Origin: Ruminococcus sp. UBA1409
GTDB lineage: Bacteria > Bacillota > Clostridia > Oscillospirales > Ruminococcaceae
DNA length: 64,000 bases
Assembly (NCBI GenBank): GCA_002305045.1
Contig: DBPX01000015.1
Coordinates: 1 to 64,000 of the forward strand
Direction of reading: 5' to 3'
Position 1 is the stretch's first letter; each line of letters begins with the position of its first letter. The notes below the pieces were generated by a model, which was not told the origin of the DNA, did not search any database, and saw nothing but the letters and a program-made list of their open reading frames with translations. Positions 34,900 to 44,271 of this stretch are shown piece after piece. The translations under genes were made by a program, and so were the position numbers.

Positions 34900-35991
34900 C
34901 TAAAATAGCTTTGAAATGTCGCTTACCGTCACTAAAAGCATGACGATAAGAAGCGCCGCCATCCCGATAAAATGAACAAGCCCCTCATGCTCCGGCTTTA
35001 TAGGCTTGCGGCGTATTGCCTCGATGACCAAAAACAAGGCCCTAGCGCCGTCAAGCGCAGGAACAGGGAGAAGATTGAATATCCCGACATTTATGGTTAT
35101 GAAAGCAACAAAGGAGAACAGGTCCTGGAGCATCTGGGAGACTGGGATTCCCTCCTGTGTGGAGCTTACCACATCCCCTATCGCCCCTACGATTCCGACA
35201 GGTCCCGAAAGGTCGTTTATCGAGTATTTTCCCTTTATCAAATCTGTAAGGGACAGCCAGATTATCCTTGCCACCGAGACAAACTTCCCGGAGGAATAGC
35301 TTATTACCGACGCCGGAGTCACCCTCTCGCCGACGACGCTGAAATCAATGTGGATATAGCTGGAGCCGTCCTCCAGAACGCTTCTTCTAAACTCAACTGC
35401 GGGAAGCTCAACCCTTTGACCGTCACGGATCACAGTCATATCAAAAACAGCGTCCTCGTCGACCTGGAACTGATAGGAGATATCGGTGTCGGTGTAGATT
35501 CTCATGCCGTTGACCCTTACAATCCTGTCCCCCTCCATAAGACCTGTGCTGTTGGAAAGAGCGGGCGTGCTTTCGCCTGTCTCGCTGTCGACCGTGGGAT
35601 AGAACTCGTCAACCGTGGTCGAGATTATAACATCGGAGGAGGCGGTCAGGATAATGAGAATCAAAAAGCCGAGGACAAGATTCATAACCGCTCCCGCCAG
35701 CACGACTATAAGCCTCTGCCAGACCTTTTTGTTCCTGAACGCTCTTGGGTCGCTGCTTGAATCGTCCTCCCCCTCCATTGAGACAAAGCCGCCCACCGGG
35801 AGCGCTCTAAGGGAGTATTTTGTCTCCCCCCTGCCCCAGCTAAAAAGCTTAGGACCCATTCCGAGGGAGAACTCGTTTACCTTGATTCCGCAGAGCTTTG
35901 CGGCTGCGAAGTGCCCAAGCTCGTGGATGATGATTATCACGTAGAAGATTAAAACTGCGATAAAAATATACAAAAAAATCAAGCTATCCAT
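34900..35991 (-). CDS. rseP: RIP metalloprotease RseP/RasP (site-2 protease)
   Basis: This intramembrane zinc protease cuts transmembrane signals such as anti-sigma factors. The zinc motif HELGH is at 23-27 in the first helix. A PDZ domain fills the middle (about 150-230), with a GxLxxxxG-like 'DLSGPVGIVGAIGD'. The third zinc ligand lies in 'NLLPVPALDGARAL' near residue 300. At 363 residues it is normal. It follows dxr by 17 bases, the common dxr-rseP pairing. Confidence 0.95.
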   Translation of the reverse strand: MDSLIFLYIFIAVLIFYVIIIIHELGHFAAAKLCGIKVNEFSLGMGPKLFSWGRGETKYSLRALPVGGFVSMEGEDDSSSDPRAFRNKKVWQRLIVVLAGAVMNLVLGFLILIILTASSDVIISTTVDEFYPTVDSETGESTPALSNSTGLMEGDRIVRVNGMRIYTDTDISYQFQVDEDAVFDMTVIRDGQRVELPAVEFRRSVLEDGSSYIHIDFSVVGERVTPASVISYSSGKFVSVARIIWLSLTDLIKGKYSINDLSGPVGIVGAIGDVVSSTQEGIPVSQMLQDLFSFVAFITINVGIFNLLPVPALDGARALFLVIEAIRRKPIKPEHEGLVHFIGMAALLIVMLLVTVSDISKLF

Positions 35992-36008
35992 CCTTTCGTT
36001 ATGGGAGC

Positions 36009-37163
36009 CTAGAGTCTTGATAAAACAAGCTCCCTTGCCATGCAGTCAGCCGCCTCTATGATTTCAAGACTGTCCGCCGTCTCAGGCTTTAGACTGTCAA
36101 GAGCCTCGGTTACAAGCTCTCCTATTCTCAAAAAGCCTATCCTGCCCGATAAAAATGCAGCTACAGCCGCCTCGTTCGCCCCGTTTACTATTGCGGGAGC
36201 GGTACTGCCTATCATATTAGAAGCCCTCTGGCAGGCTCTTAGGCAGTCAAAGCTGTCATAATCAGGCTTTTTAAAGGTGAGACTGCCGTAATCTGTCAGT
36301 GACAGTCTCCTGACGCCCGACTCAGGTCTTTCAGGGCAGGTCAGAGCGTACTGAATGGGTATTTTCATGTCTGGGACTCCAAGCTGAGCTATTACAGAGC
36401 CGTCTTTAAACATCACGGCGGAGTGAAGAACGCTCTCACGGTGAATCACTATCTCGACATCCTCGCTCCTCACCCTGAAAAGCCAGATTGCCTCTATCAG
36501 CTCAAGCCCCTTGTTCATCATTGTGGCTGAGTCTACGGTGATTTTAGCTCCCATGCTCCATGTCGGGTGCTTTAAAGCGTCCTCTACAGTGATGCCGGAA
36601 AGCTCCCGGCGGCTTTTTCCGTAAAACGGTCCCCCGGAGGCGGTAAGAATTATTCTTTCAAGGTCGGAGCGTCTGCCCGACTGAAGCGACTGGAAGATGG
36701 CGGAATGCTCGCTGTCGACAGGGTAAATCCTGACTCCCTTTTTCTTGACGAGAGCGTTAACGACGCTTCCTCCTGCAACTAATGTCTCCTTGTTGGCAAG
36801 GGCGATGTCCTTTCCTGTGCTTATAGCCTCTACTGTGGGTCTTAGTCCGACCATTCCCACCACGGAGTTAAAGGTTATCTCGCTTGAGGGAGTGCACGCC
36901 GCCTCGCAAAGACCCTCCATCCCGGACACGACCTTGATTCCGAGTCCGAAAAGGCCGTCCCTGACAGCTTGGTATTTACTCTTGTCGTATATGCAGACGG
37001 TTTCGGGTCTTAGACTTCTTGCCTGCTCTATGAGAATATCAGAGCTTTTGTTGGCTGCAAGAGCCGCCACCCTTATCCCGAGACGCTTTGCTACCTCGAT
37101 GGTGTTAAGCCCTATCGAGCCGGTAGAGCCTATAAGCGCTATGCTTTTTTTCACGGCTGTCAC
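36009..37163 (-). CDS. dxr: 1-deoxy-D-xylulose-5-phosphate reductoisomerase
   Basis: Dxr is the second enzyme of the MEP isoprenoid pathway and uses NADPH. It has the 'LIGSTGSIGLNTIEV' nucleotide motif, 'ANKETLVAGG', the 'PVDSEHSAIFQSL' metal/substrate motif, and 'ASGGPF'. At 384 residues it is usual. It supplies precursors for the neighbouring uppS product. Confidence 0.97.
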   Translation of the reverse strand: MTAVKKSIALIGSTGSIGLNTIEVAKRLGIRVAALAANKSSDILIEQARSLRPETVCIYDKSKYQAVRDGLFGLGIKVVSGMEGLCEAACTPSSEITFNSVVGMVGLRPTVEAISTGKDIALANKETLVAGGSVVNALVKKKGVRIYPVDSEHSAIFQSLQSGRRSDLERIILTASGGPFYGKSRRELSGITVEDALKHPTWSMGAKITVDSATMMNKGLELIEAIWLFRVRSEDVEIVIHRESVLHSAVMFKDGSVIAQLGVPDMKIPIQYALTCPERPESGVRRLSLTDYGSLTFKKPDYDSFDCLRACQRASNMIGSTAPAIVNGANEAAVAAFLSGRIGFLRIGELVTEALDSLKPETADSLEIIEAADCMARELVLSRL

Positions 37164-37250
37164 CTCCCAGAAGGATTATTATAGCTTGCCGAAAACACCT
37201 CTCAATAGGCTGGGGCTGAAAAACGGCGCTTTATTAGCCTCGACAGACCC

Positions 37251-38096
37251 TTACAAAGCTAAAAAGAAGCTAAGCCTTGTCAGCATAAGAGCCATGGCGG
37301 GAGCTACGAATACCACGCTGTCAAAGCGGTCCAGTGCGCCGCCGTGTCCCGGCATGATGTTGCCATAATCCTTAATTCCGCACTGCCTCTTTACAAGCGA
37401 GGCAAGAAGGTCTCCTATAAGACCAAGAACGGCGCCAAGGACTCCGGCAGCGGCAAGGATAATGTAGTTAGGCGCAAGCCCTGAGTCTATCTTGGAGATT
37501 ATAAAGCCGGCAAGCATCATTATCAGGGCGTTTGAGAGTATCCCGCCGATAAGACCCTCCACGGTTTTCTTGGGGCTTATTGTGGGACAGAGCTTGTGTC
37601 TGCCGAAGAAGGTGCCGGCAAAGTACGCTCCGCTGTCCGCAAGCCAGGCGGCGCAGAGGCTGCAAATCACATTGTAAAGCCCCAGCCTGATGTCCATTAC
37701 CTCTATGTAGGCTATGGAAAACACGCTTACGGATATCAAAACCGTGTACAGCATGAGAACAAAGCCTCTTCCAAGGTCAAACTGCCTGCTTTTCCCCGAG
37801 TCTATAATAATTATTGCAGTGCAGACGCATATATATGCAAAGCCTACTAAAATAAAGGAGTATATCCCGCTGCTTAAGACAAAGAGCCTCGGCGTTATCG
37901 CAGAATACGCCGGGAAAAGAAGGCTGACGCCAATAAATACCCAGCTCTTTTCCTTCTTGTAGGCGTGAAAAAGCTCATAAACCATAAGACAGCCTATCAG
38001 CGAAAAGGCTGCGTTAAAAACTATCGTCGAGTGAAAATACAAAACCCCAGCAAGCAGCACTATTGCCACAAGCGCCGATATTATCCTTGTTTTCAT
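37251..38096 (-). CDS. cdsA: Phosphatidate cytidylyltransferase
   Basis: CdsA makes CDP-diacylglycerol for phospholipid synthesis. It is polytopic with about eight helices. The C-terminal signature 'SLVKRQCGIKDYGNIMPGHGGALDRFDS' (residues ~240-267, quoted in parts) holds the catalytic aspartates. At 281 residues it is normal. It lies in the uppS-cdsA-dxr-rseP order common to bacteria. Confidence 0.95.
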   Translation of the reverse strand: MKTRIISALVAIVLLAGVLYFHSTIVFNAAFSLIGCLMVYELFHAYKKEKSWVFIGVSLLFPAYSAITPRLFVLSSGIYSFILVGFAYICVCTAIIIIDSGKSRQFDLGRGFVLMLYTVLISVSVFSIAYIEVMDIRLGLYNVICSLCAAWLADSGAYFAGTFFGRHKLCPTISPKKTVEGLIGGILSNALIMMLAGFIISKIDSGLAPNYIILAAAGVLGAVLGLIGDLLASLVKRQCGIKDYGNIMPGHGGALDRFDSVVFVAPAMALMLTRLSFFLAL

Positions 38097-38122
38097 ATCC
38101 CTTCCCCTTTATAAGTATCAGG

Positions 38123-38851
38123 CTATACCCTTCCGAACCGCCTCTGCCTGCCGGAGTAGCTCTCAAGAGCCAGCTCTAGCTCGGACTCGTCAAAGTCCGG
38201 CCAGAGACAGTCGCAAAAGTATAGCTCGCTGTATGCAAGCTGCCACAGAAGAAAATTAGATATCCGCTTTTCTCCGCCGGTCCTCACAAGAAGATCGACA
38301 TCGGGGATGCCGCCGGTGTCCAAAAGCGAGGAAATAAGCCCCTCGCTGATATCCTCCGGGCGCAAAAAGCCGTCCCTTAGCTGCAAGGAAAGGCTCCTAA
38401 GACATCTTGCGATATCGTCCCTCCCACCGTAGTTTATGGCAAAGCAGGCGGTTGTCCCTGTTCTCCCGGCGGTTTCTCTCTCGTAGTAGCCCATCTTTTC
38501 ACTGAGCTTCTTGTCAAGAGCGGACCTGTCCCCTATGAAGCGAAGGCGGATATTCTCGCTTTGATAGTTTACAAGGTCGTCAAGCTGCTCGTCAAAAAGC
38601 CTCATCAGCTCTGTGACCTCCTCCTCGGGACGGTTCCAGTTCTCGGTAGAAAAGGCATAAAAGGTGGCGTAGGGGATATTAAGCTCGGATACCCTGCTGA
38701 TTATCTTTTTCAAAGACTTGACGCCCTCTCTGTGACCGTAGGTCCTGGGCATCAGCCTTTTTTTAGCCCACCTGCCGTTGCCGTCCATGATAAAGGCTAT
38801 ATGCTTAGGAAGCGCCCCTTCTGTTGATACTAAATCCCTTTTTTCCGGCAT
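38123..38851 (-). CDS. uppS: Isoprenyl transferase (undecaprenyl diphosphate synthase)
   Basis: This cis-prenyltransferase makes the C55 lipid carrier for wall synthesis. The catalytic motif is 'FIMDGNGRWAKKR' (about residue 24), followed by 'FSTENWNRP', and 'DLLVRTGGEKRISNFLLWQ' near residue 195. At 242 residues it is normal. Confidence 0.96.
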   Translation of the reverse strand: MPEKRDLVSTEGALPKHIAFIMDGNGRWAKKRLMPRTYGHREGVKSLKKIISRVSELNIPYATFYAFSTENWNRPEEEVTELMRLFDEQLDDLVNYQSENIRLRFIGDRSALDKKLSEKMGYYERETAGRTGTTACFAINYGGRDDIARCLRSLSLQLRDGFLRPEDISEGLISSLLDTGGIPDVDLLVRTGGEKRISNFLLWQLAYSELYFCDCLWPDFDESELELALESYSGRQRRFGRV

Positions 38852-38922
38852 TTAAACACTCTCCAAACGCCATATGCCTAAGAACAGCTCCACAAGCAGT
38901 GAAGCTGTTCAGGCTGATTGGC

Positions 38923-39477
38923 TTAGATAGAAAGAATCTCTCTTTCCTTATCAGATACAGCGGAGTCCACCATTGAGATATACTTGTCGGTGAGGTTCTG
39001 GATGTCCTTGTCGAACTTCTTGACATCGTCCTCGGTGACCTCGCCGTCCTTCTTTAGGGACTTTATCTTGTCGTTAGAGTCCCGGCGTATAGCACGGACG
39101 GCAATCTTGGAGTCCTCGCCCAGCTTTCTTATCTCCTTGCACAGCTCCTTACGCCTTTCCTCGCTGGGAATCGGGAAGGTAAGCCTTATCACCGAGCCGT
39201 CGTTGGCAGGATTAATGCCCAGGTCGCTCGCCTGTATAGCCTTTTCTATGGCCTTCAGCGAGGTCTTGTCCCACGGCTGAATTACAAGCACCCTGGCATC
39301 TGATACCGAGATGGCTGCCATCTGGTTTATAGGCGTCTGAGTGCCGTAATAGTCTACGGTTATCCTGTCCAAAACGGCGGGATTGGCTCTCCCCGCTCTT
39401 ATCGAGGCAAAATCAGAGGACAAAACTCCTAGGGTTTTTTCCATCCTTGCTTTTGCGTTGTTAAGTATCTCCTTCAT
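38923..39477 (-). CDS. frr: Ribosome recycling factor
   Basis: RRF splits post-termination ribosomes with EF-G. Family marks are 'GRANPAVLDRITVDYYGTQTPINQ' (residues ~28-51, in parts), 'IQPWDKTSLKAIEKAI', and 'IRLTFPIPSEERRKELCK'. At 184 residues it is standard. It lies between pyrH and uppS as usual. Confidence 0.97.
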   Translation of the reverse strand: MKEILNNAKARMEKTLGVLSSDFASIRAGRANPAVLDRITVDYYGTQTPINQMAAISVSDARVLVIQPWDKTSLKAIEKAIQASDLGINPANDGSVIRLTFPIPSEERRKELCKEIRKLGEDSKIAVRAIRRDSNDKIKSLKKDGEVTEDDVKKFDKDIQNLTDKYISMVDSAVSDKEREILSI

Positions 39478-39498
39478 GGTAGTCCATCCTTTCAGCTC

Positions 39499-40203
39499 TT
39501 ATTTTACCAGAGTTCCTATTCTTTCGCCCATGCAGGCGTCATATATATTATCAGGTCTTGAGAGGTCGAAAACAATTACCGGGATTCCATTGTCCTTGCA
39601 CATTGCCGCCGCAGTCGAGTCCATGACGGCAAGGTTCTTTAAAAGCACCTCGTCCATTGTGAGAGTGTCGTACTTTACGGCGTCGGGGTATTTATGGGGG
39701 TCCTTGTCGTACACGCCGTCGACCATTGTAGCCTTCAGCATGACATCCGCCTCTATCTCGGCGGCTCTTAAGGAGGCGGCGGTATCGGTGGAGAAGAACG
39801 GGCTTCCCGTCCCGCAGCCAAAGATTACTATCCTGCCCTTTTTAAGATGGGTTACGGCACGGTTCCTTATATACGGCTCGGCTATCTGACGCATTTCAAT
39901 GGCCGTCTGCACCCTGACCTCGGCTCCTAAGGCCTCCAGGGAGTCTGCAACCGCCAGGGCGTTCATCGAGGTGGCAAGCATCCCGATATGGTCGGCACGG
40001 GTCCTGTCCATCGCACCGCTGGACCTTCCCCTCCAGAAATTGCCTCCGCCGACCACAATTGCAACCTGAACTCCGGCGTCGTAGCACTTTTTAATGCTCG
40101 TGCAGATGCGGTTGATAACATCAAAGTCAAGGCTCGCCTTCTTGTCTCCAGCGAGAGCCTCGCCGCTAAGCTTTAAAAGAATCCTCTTATATTTTGGCTC
40201 CAT
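39499..40203 (-). CDS. pyrH: UMP kinase
   Basis: This amino-acid-kinase-fold enzyme makes UDP. It shows '[10 protein letters not shown]' at the start, '[10 protein letters not shown]' and '[15 protein letters not shown]' near residue 135. At 234 residues it is normal. ATG 40203 follows GGGAGG; an earlier in-frame start is less likely. It heads pyrH-frr-uppS-cdsA-dxr-rseP-mutL-miaA, with a promoter at 40239-40267. The usual rpsB-tsf genes are not upstream. Confidence 0.97.
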   Translation of the reverse strand: MEPKYKRILLKLSGEALAGDKKASLDFDVINRICTSIKKCYDAGVQVAIVVGGGNFWRGRSSGAMDRTRADHIGMLATSMNALAVADSLEALGAEVRVQTAIEMRQIAEPYIRNRAVTHLKKGRIVIFGCGTGSPFFSTDTAASLRAAEIEADVMLKATMVDGVYDKDPHKYPDAVKYDTLTMDEVLLKNLAVMDSTAAAMCKDNGIPVIVFDLSRPDNIYDACMGERIGTLVK

Positions 40204-40238
40204 AAACATTCCTCCCTGCAATTTTTCTTTATGAGTAT

Positions 40239-40267
40239 ATTTTACCCTAAATGCGGCTGAATGTAAA
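40239..40267 (-). promoter_or_regulatory. Predicted vegetative promoter of the pyrH operon
   Basis: TTTACA (40267-40262) and TAAAAT (40244-40239) are 17 bases apart on the minus strand, 36 bases ahead of the pyrH start. Confidence 0.7.
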
Positions 40268-40313
40268 TATCTTTTCCTACATTTTTCGGTTTTTTCACTT
40301 TCCTTGCATAAAT

Positions 40314-41294
40314 TTACTCGGAGCGATAGGGTCTTCCCATGAGAGCCGAGATGGCGTCCTTAGGAGAGCGTCCTAGAAACAGGATTCCGTTTATCTCCCT
40401 TGTTATCGGCATATCCACGCCGTACCTCCTTGAAAGCTCCAGTGTTGCGGCGGCGCAGCCGTAGCCCTCGACGGTGCCGACTATCCTTACAGCCTCCTCG
40501 GGGTCTGTCCCCTGACCGATAAGTATTCCGGCTCTGAAGTTTCTTGAATGCATGCTTGTGCAGGTGACTATGAGGTCCCCGATTCCGGCAAGCCCGCAGA
40601 AGGTGTCCGCAGTGCCGCCCATGGCGACTCCCAGCCGTGTTATCTCGCTTAGGCCCCTTGTTATAAGGGCTGCCCTTGAATTGTCCCCCAGTCCAAGACC
40701 CTCCAGCACACCGCAGCAAAGGGCTATTACATTTTTGATGGCTCCGCCTATCTCACAGCCTATTACATCGCTGTTGACATAAAGCCTTAGCACATTGTCT
40801 GAAAATGTCCTTTGAATCAGCATGGCGGCGTCACGGTCTGAGGAGGCTACGACAACGGCGGTCGGTATGCCTCTTCCAAGCTCCTCGGCGTGAGAGGGCC
40901 CAGTAAGCACGACAACGGTGTTTTCGGGGAATACCTCGCCTATTACCTCGCTCATACGCTTGAGGCTTCCCTCCTCAAGACCCTTTGAACAGCTAACTAT
41001 TATCGAGGAGGGGCTTATATGCTCCCTAGCCTGATTGCAGACATCCCTGACAAATTTCGTCGGTATTCCGACTACTATGATATCCTTATTCTCGCAGCAG
41101 CAGATATCCTCGGTCAGCTTGACGGTCCTAGGTATCTGCACTCCGGGCAGCTTAGCCCTCAGCTCGCCTGTTCTTCTTATAGAGTCAAGCTCGTCCTTGA
41201 AGGCGCTCCAGACCGTGACCTCATGTCCCAGCCTTGAAAGCGTGCAGGCAAGCGCAAGACCCCATCCTCCCGAGCCGAGTATAGCTATTTTCAT
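40314..41294 (-). CDS. gpsA: Glycerol-3-phosphate dehydrogenase [NAD(P)+]
   Basis: GpsA makes sn-glycerol-3-phosphate for phospholipids. It has the Rossmann motif '[13 protein letters not shown]' (4-16), the 'GPSHAEE' motif near 137, and the catalytic-lysine region '[13 protein letters not shown]' near 187. At 326 residues it is normal. It stands after plsY, which uses its product. Confidence 0.96.
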   Translation of the reverse strand: MKIAILGSGGWGLALACTLSRLGHEVTVWSAFKDELDSIRRTGELRAKLPGVQIPRTVKLTEDICCCENKDIIVVGIPTKFVRDVCNQAREHISPSSIIVSCSKGLEEGSLKRMSEVIGEVFPENTVVVLTGPSHAEELGRGIPTAVVVASSDRDAAMLIQRTFSDNVLRLYVNSDVIGCEIGGAIKNVIALCCGVLEGLGLGDNSRAALITRGLSEITRLGVAMGGTADTFCGLAGIGDLIVTCTSMHSRNFRAGILIGQGTDPEEAVRIVGTVEGYGCAAATLELSRRYGVDMPITREINGILFLGRSPKDAISALMGRPYRSE

Positions 41295-41353
41295 GGCAAT
41301 ATTCCTTTCCTTTCAGATAATAAAACCGTCTATCCTGATTAAGACGGCGGGAA

Positions 41354-42022
41354 TCACTCCTCGCCCTCTTTTTTCAGGGTAAATTTTCTCTCTGTATGCT
41401 CAACAAGCCTTTTTATATTTGAAATATGTCTTAAAAGGCACAAAAGCCCGATTATCCCCGCAAGAAGCATATGAAGCCAGGTGCTGTCTCCTATCGAGCC
41501 GTTCAACAGCTCGGCAAAATATATAAAAGCAGGATATCCTATGCAGCAGCATATCGAGCCTAGGGAGATATATCTTGTAATCCCGACGACCGCCGCCATG
41601 ACTATAACTCCCCACAAAAAGATGACCGGGTATATGGCAAGGGCACAGCACGCCGCAACTAGTATGCCCTTTCCTCCCTTGAATCTGTAAAACACAGGGA
41701 AAACATGACCCATCACCGCAAACAGCGAGGCGATAAGACAGGCTGTCACCGGGTTATACTCCTCTGCCGAAAACATCCCGGACCAAAAAAGTGCCAGCCT
41801 GGTCCCGAAAACCACCGCAAAGCCCTTTGCAAGGTCGATAACCAGCGTCACTGCGGCGCAGCCGGCTCCAAAGCACCGATAGACATTAGTGAGTCCGGCG
41901 TTATTGCTGCCGTACTGCCTTATGTCGCATTTTTTGATGAGATAGACCGAAATTATCGCAGAATTCAGGCTCCCGATTATGTATGCGACGACCGAAACCG
42001 CCGCAAGTGCAAGATAGTACAA
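41354..42022 (-). CDS. plsY: Glycerol-3-phosphate acyltransferase PlsY
   Basis: PlsY is the integral membrane enzyme that acylates glycerol-3-phosphate from acyl-phosphate. It has about five helices. Conserved loops are 'IGSLNSAII', 'GSNNAGLTNVYRCFG' near residue 40, and 'FKGGKGILVA' near 114. At 222 residues it is normal, with a basic C-terminal tail. It lies between der and gpsA. Confidence 0.94.
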   Translation of the reverse strand: MYYLALAAVSVVAYIIGSLNSAIISVYLIKKCDIRQYGSNNAGLTNVYRCFGAGCAAVTLVIDLAKGFAVVFGTRLALFWSGMFSAEEYNPVTACLIASLFAVMGHVFPVFYRFKGGKGILVAACCALAIYPVIFLWGVIVMAAVVGITRYISLGSICCCIGYPAFIYFAELLNGSIGDSTWLHMLLAGIIGLLCLLRHISNIKRLVEHTERKFTLKKEGEE

Positions 42023-42070
42023 GCTGATTGCCTCCTAATTAGTAAAGCGGGTGAAAGGTGTTCCTCCCGG

Positions 42071-43402
42071 CTACCTTGTGTCCCTTGAGTCTCTTTCCCT
42101 TATCATAAATCTCACAGGCGTTCCCTCAAGACCACCCAAGGTCTCCCTTATCTGGTTTTCCAGATATCTCATATACGAGAAGTGGAACAGCTCCTGATTG
42201 TTGACAAAGACAACAAAGCTGGGCGGATTTGAGGTCGGCTGGGTCATGTAGTATATTTTCAGCCTCTTGCCCTTGTCGGACGGCGGCTGGACCCTGGAGG
42301 TGGCATATGCGAGAATCTCGTTAAGCCTTCCCGTTGTAATTCTCATGGAATTATTTTCATAAACAAGGTTTATAAGCTCATACAGCTTATTGACCCTCTG
42401 CCCCGTCTTGGCGGAGATGAAAATAAACGGCACATAGTCCATAAAGCCTAGCTTTAACTTTATCTCCTCGGTAAACTTCTTCATGGTGCCGCCGTCCTTC
42501 TCGACGACATCCCACTTATTTACAGCTACAATACAGCCCTTTCCCTGCTCGTGGGCATAGCCCGCAACCTTGGAATCCTGCTCGGTGAAGCCGACAGAGG
42601 CGTCTATAATTATAACGCAGACATCCGACTCGTCTACCGCCATGTAGGACCTTAAAACGCTGTAATGCTCTATATTTTCATAGACCTTTGATTTTTTTCT
42701 TATTCCCGCCGTGTCGACAAAGACATACCTTCCCCACTCGTTTTCTATCTCGGTGTCGGTAGCATCCCTTGTGGTTCCGGCGATATCGGAGACTATCGCC
42801 CTGTCCTCCCCGGCTATGCGGTTTATCAGCGAGGATTTTCCGACATTGGGCTTTCCTATCACGGCAACACGGATGCTCTTTTCCTCCTCTGCCAAGGCAT
42901 CATCGGGTATGCACTCAAGCACCCTGTCTAAAAGGTCGCCGGTGCCGTAGCCGTGAACCGAGGAGACCTCCACCGGGTCGCCCAGCCCGAGATTATAAAA
43001 CTCATAAAACTCCGGCGAAGGGTCACCCAGCCTGTCGCACTTATTTACGCAGAGAATAACCGGCTTCCCGGATTTTTGCAGCATCGAGGCGACATCGTAG
43101 TCTGTAGCCGTCACGCCGCATCTTAGGTCGGTGACAAGAATTATCACGCAGGCTCTGTCTATCGCTATCTCCGCCTGCCTTCTCATCTGAGCCAGTATGC
43201 TGTCACTGCTTTTAGGCTCGATTCCGCCGGTGTCGACAAGCATGAACTCCCTGCCCAGCCACTCGCATTTTGAATATATCCTATCCCTTGTGACGCCGGG
43301 AGTATCGTCCACAATCGAGAGCCTCTTGCCTATCAGCTTATTAAAGAGAGTGGATTTTCCGACATTCGGTCTCCCGACTATCGCAACTATAGGCAGCGCC
43401 AT
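42071..43402 (-). CDS. der: Ribosome biogenesis GTPase Der (EngA)
   Basis: Der is a double-GTPase 50S assembly factor. It has two G domains, each with its own P-loop (GRPNVGKS at 10-17 and GKPNVGKS near 183) and DTxG motif, followed by a KH-like domain. At 443 residues it is standard. The gene begins 49 bases after the rpmF terminator and leads der-plsY-gpsA. Confidence 0.97.
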   Translation of the reverse strand: MALPIVAIVGRPNVGKSTLFNKLIGKRLSIVDDTPGVTRDRIYSKCEWLGREFMLVDTGGIEPKSSDSILAQMRRQAEIAIDRACVIILVTDLRCGVTATDYDVASMLQKSGKPVILCVNKCDRLGDPSPEFYEFYNLGLGDPVEVSSVHGYGTGDLLDRVLECIPDDALAEEEKSIRVAVIGKPNVGKSSLINRIAGEDRAIVSDIAGTTRDATDTEIENEWGRYVFVDTAGIRKKSKVYENIEHYSVLRSYMAVDESDVCVIIIDASVGFTEQDSKVAGYAHEQGKGCIVAVNKWDVVEKDGGTMKKFTEEIKLKLGFMDYVPFIFISAKTGQRVNKLYELINLVYENNSMRITTGRLNEILAYATSRVQPPSDKGKRLKIYYMTQPTSNPPSFVVFVNNQELFHFSYMRYLENQIRETLGGLEGTPVRFMIRERDSRDTR

Positions 43403-43450
43403 ATTTGCCCTCCTTGAATCTTATATCAAAACTTCAAAGAAAAATATCTC

Positions 43451-43481
43451 AAAAAAACAGAGAAGGATCGCTCCTTCTCTG
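43451..43481 (-). terminator. Rho-independent terminator after rpmF
   Basis: CAGAGAAGGA (43458-43467) and TCCTTCTCTG (43472-43481) form a perfect 10-bp stem with a TCGC-type loop. On the minus strand it is followed by seven T residues. Confidence 0.92.
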
Positions 43482-43494
43482 ATTTTGAAGAAGA

Positions 43495-43677
43495 CTAAGC
43501 TTCTTTCTTGATTACCTGAACACCCTTATAGTAGCCGCAATTGCTGCAAACCTTATGGGGAGAAGTCAAAGCTCCACAGTTAGAGCATCTTGAAAGCGCC
43601 GGAGCGTCAAGCTTCCAGACATTTGAACGCCTCTTATCTCTTCTTGCCTTGGAGACCTTCCTCTTTGGTACTGCCAT
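43495..43677 (-). CDS. rpmF: 50S ribosomal protein L32
   Basis: This 60-residue L32 starts MAVPKRKVSKARRDKRRSN and carries the zinc-ribbon pairs CSNC and CSNC separated by nine residues. The Cys-containing form binds zinc. ATG 43677 follows GGAGG-type sequence (AGGAGGTGCTCAAGG); an upstream in-frame start would add an unconserved piece. It follows the DUF177 gene, the near-universal yceD-rpmF pair. Confidence 0.97.
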   Translation of the reverse strand: MAVPKRKVSKARRDKRRSNVWKLDAPALSRCSNCGALTSPHKVCSNCGYYKGVQVIKKEA

Positions 43678-43719
43678 CCTTGAGCACCTCCTCTTCAAAG
43701 AGTAATTATCCCGACATCA

Positions 43720-44172
43720 CTATTTCTCGCAGTCACAGTCCCCGTGATTGAGATTCTGACCGCATACAGGGCAAAGTCCCCTGCAATCCTCCCTGCAAAG
43801 GCTTTTTGTCGGGAGGGAGAGTAGCAAATCCTGTATCGCCAACTCATTCACATCAAGAGTATCCTCCGGGCAGCCAACATATTCCTCCTCGTCCATAGAG
43901 ATCTCCCCACGGACCAGAATATGAGAGAAATCCAGCTTATACTCACGATTAAATTCGTCAAGACATCTGTCGCATAGGTGATGAATCGTCACCGAAAGAG
44001 AGTAGCTGAGTGACACCACTCCTGCACGGTTGACAATCTCGCCGACGAGCGATACCGGTGTTACAAATGTACCCACGCCAAAGATGCTTCCAAGTTCACA
44101 GGAAGGAATCTCAAAGCCAAGCTCCTTCCTTTCGCCCTCTCTGTCGAAGAGCTGTTTCAGCCTAAGTAACAC
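43720..44172 (-). CDS. DUF177 (YceD-like) protein
   Basis: This 150-residue DUF177 protein carries 'CDRCLDEFNREYKLDF' near residue 63 and a cysteine-rich end 'CREDCRGLCPVCGQNLNHG'. The family is linked to rpmF almost everywhere and is implicated in 23S rRNA accumulation. The start is a GTG at 44172 with GAGGTG upstream; the ATG two bases before it is out of frame. A fully consensus promoter lies 26 bases upstream. Confidence 0.9.
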   Translation of the reverse strand: MLLRLKQLFDREGERKELGFEIPSCELGSIFGVGTFVTPVSLVGEIVNRAGVVSLSYSLSVTIHHLCDRCLDEFNREYKLDFSHILVRGEISMDEEEYVGCPEDTLDVNELAIQDLLLSLPTKSLCREDCRGLCPVCGQNLNHGDCDCEK

Positions 44173-44197
44173 ATTACACCTCAGAATATCAGATATT

Positions 44198-44226
44198 ATT
44201 ATACTTAACCGAAATCAAATTGTCAA
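44198..44226 (-). promoter_or_regulatory. Consensus vegetative promoter of DUF177-rpmF
   Basis: Perfect TTGACA (44226-44221) and TATAAT (44203-44198) boxes are 17 bases apart on the minus strand. This is the strongest promoter seen in the window, as expected for a ribosomal protein gene. Confidence 0.92.
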
Positions 44227-44271
44227 TATCTTTGGGAAATTTTTTAGCTTCCCGACAATTTAAATTCAATT

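Noticed and set aside
34972-35760. Long plus-strand frame antisense to rseP
   Set aside because: It has no ribosome binding site and no recognisable domain, and it mirrors the codon bias of the real gene. The same applies to the long antisense frames at 51148-51801 and 60912-61727.
43403-43450. Separate promoter for der-plsY-gpsA
   Set aside because: A TATAAG-like box is present, but no acceptable -35 partner at 16-18 bases was found after the rpmF terminator.
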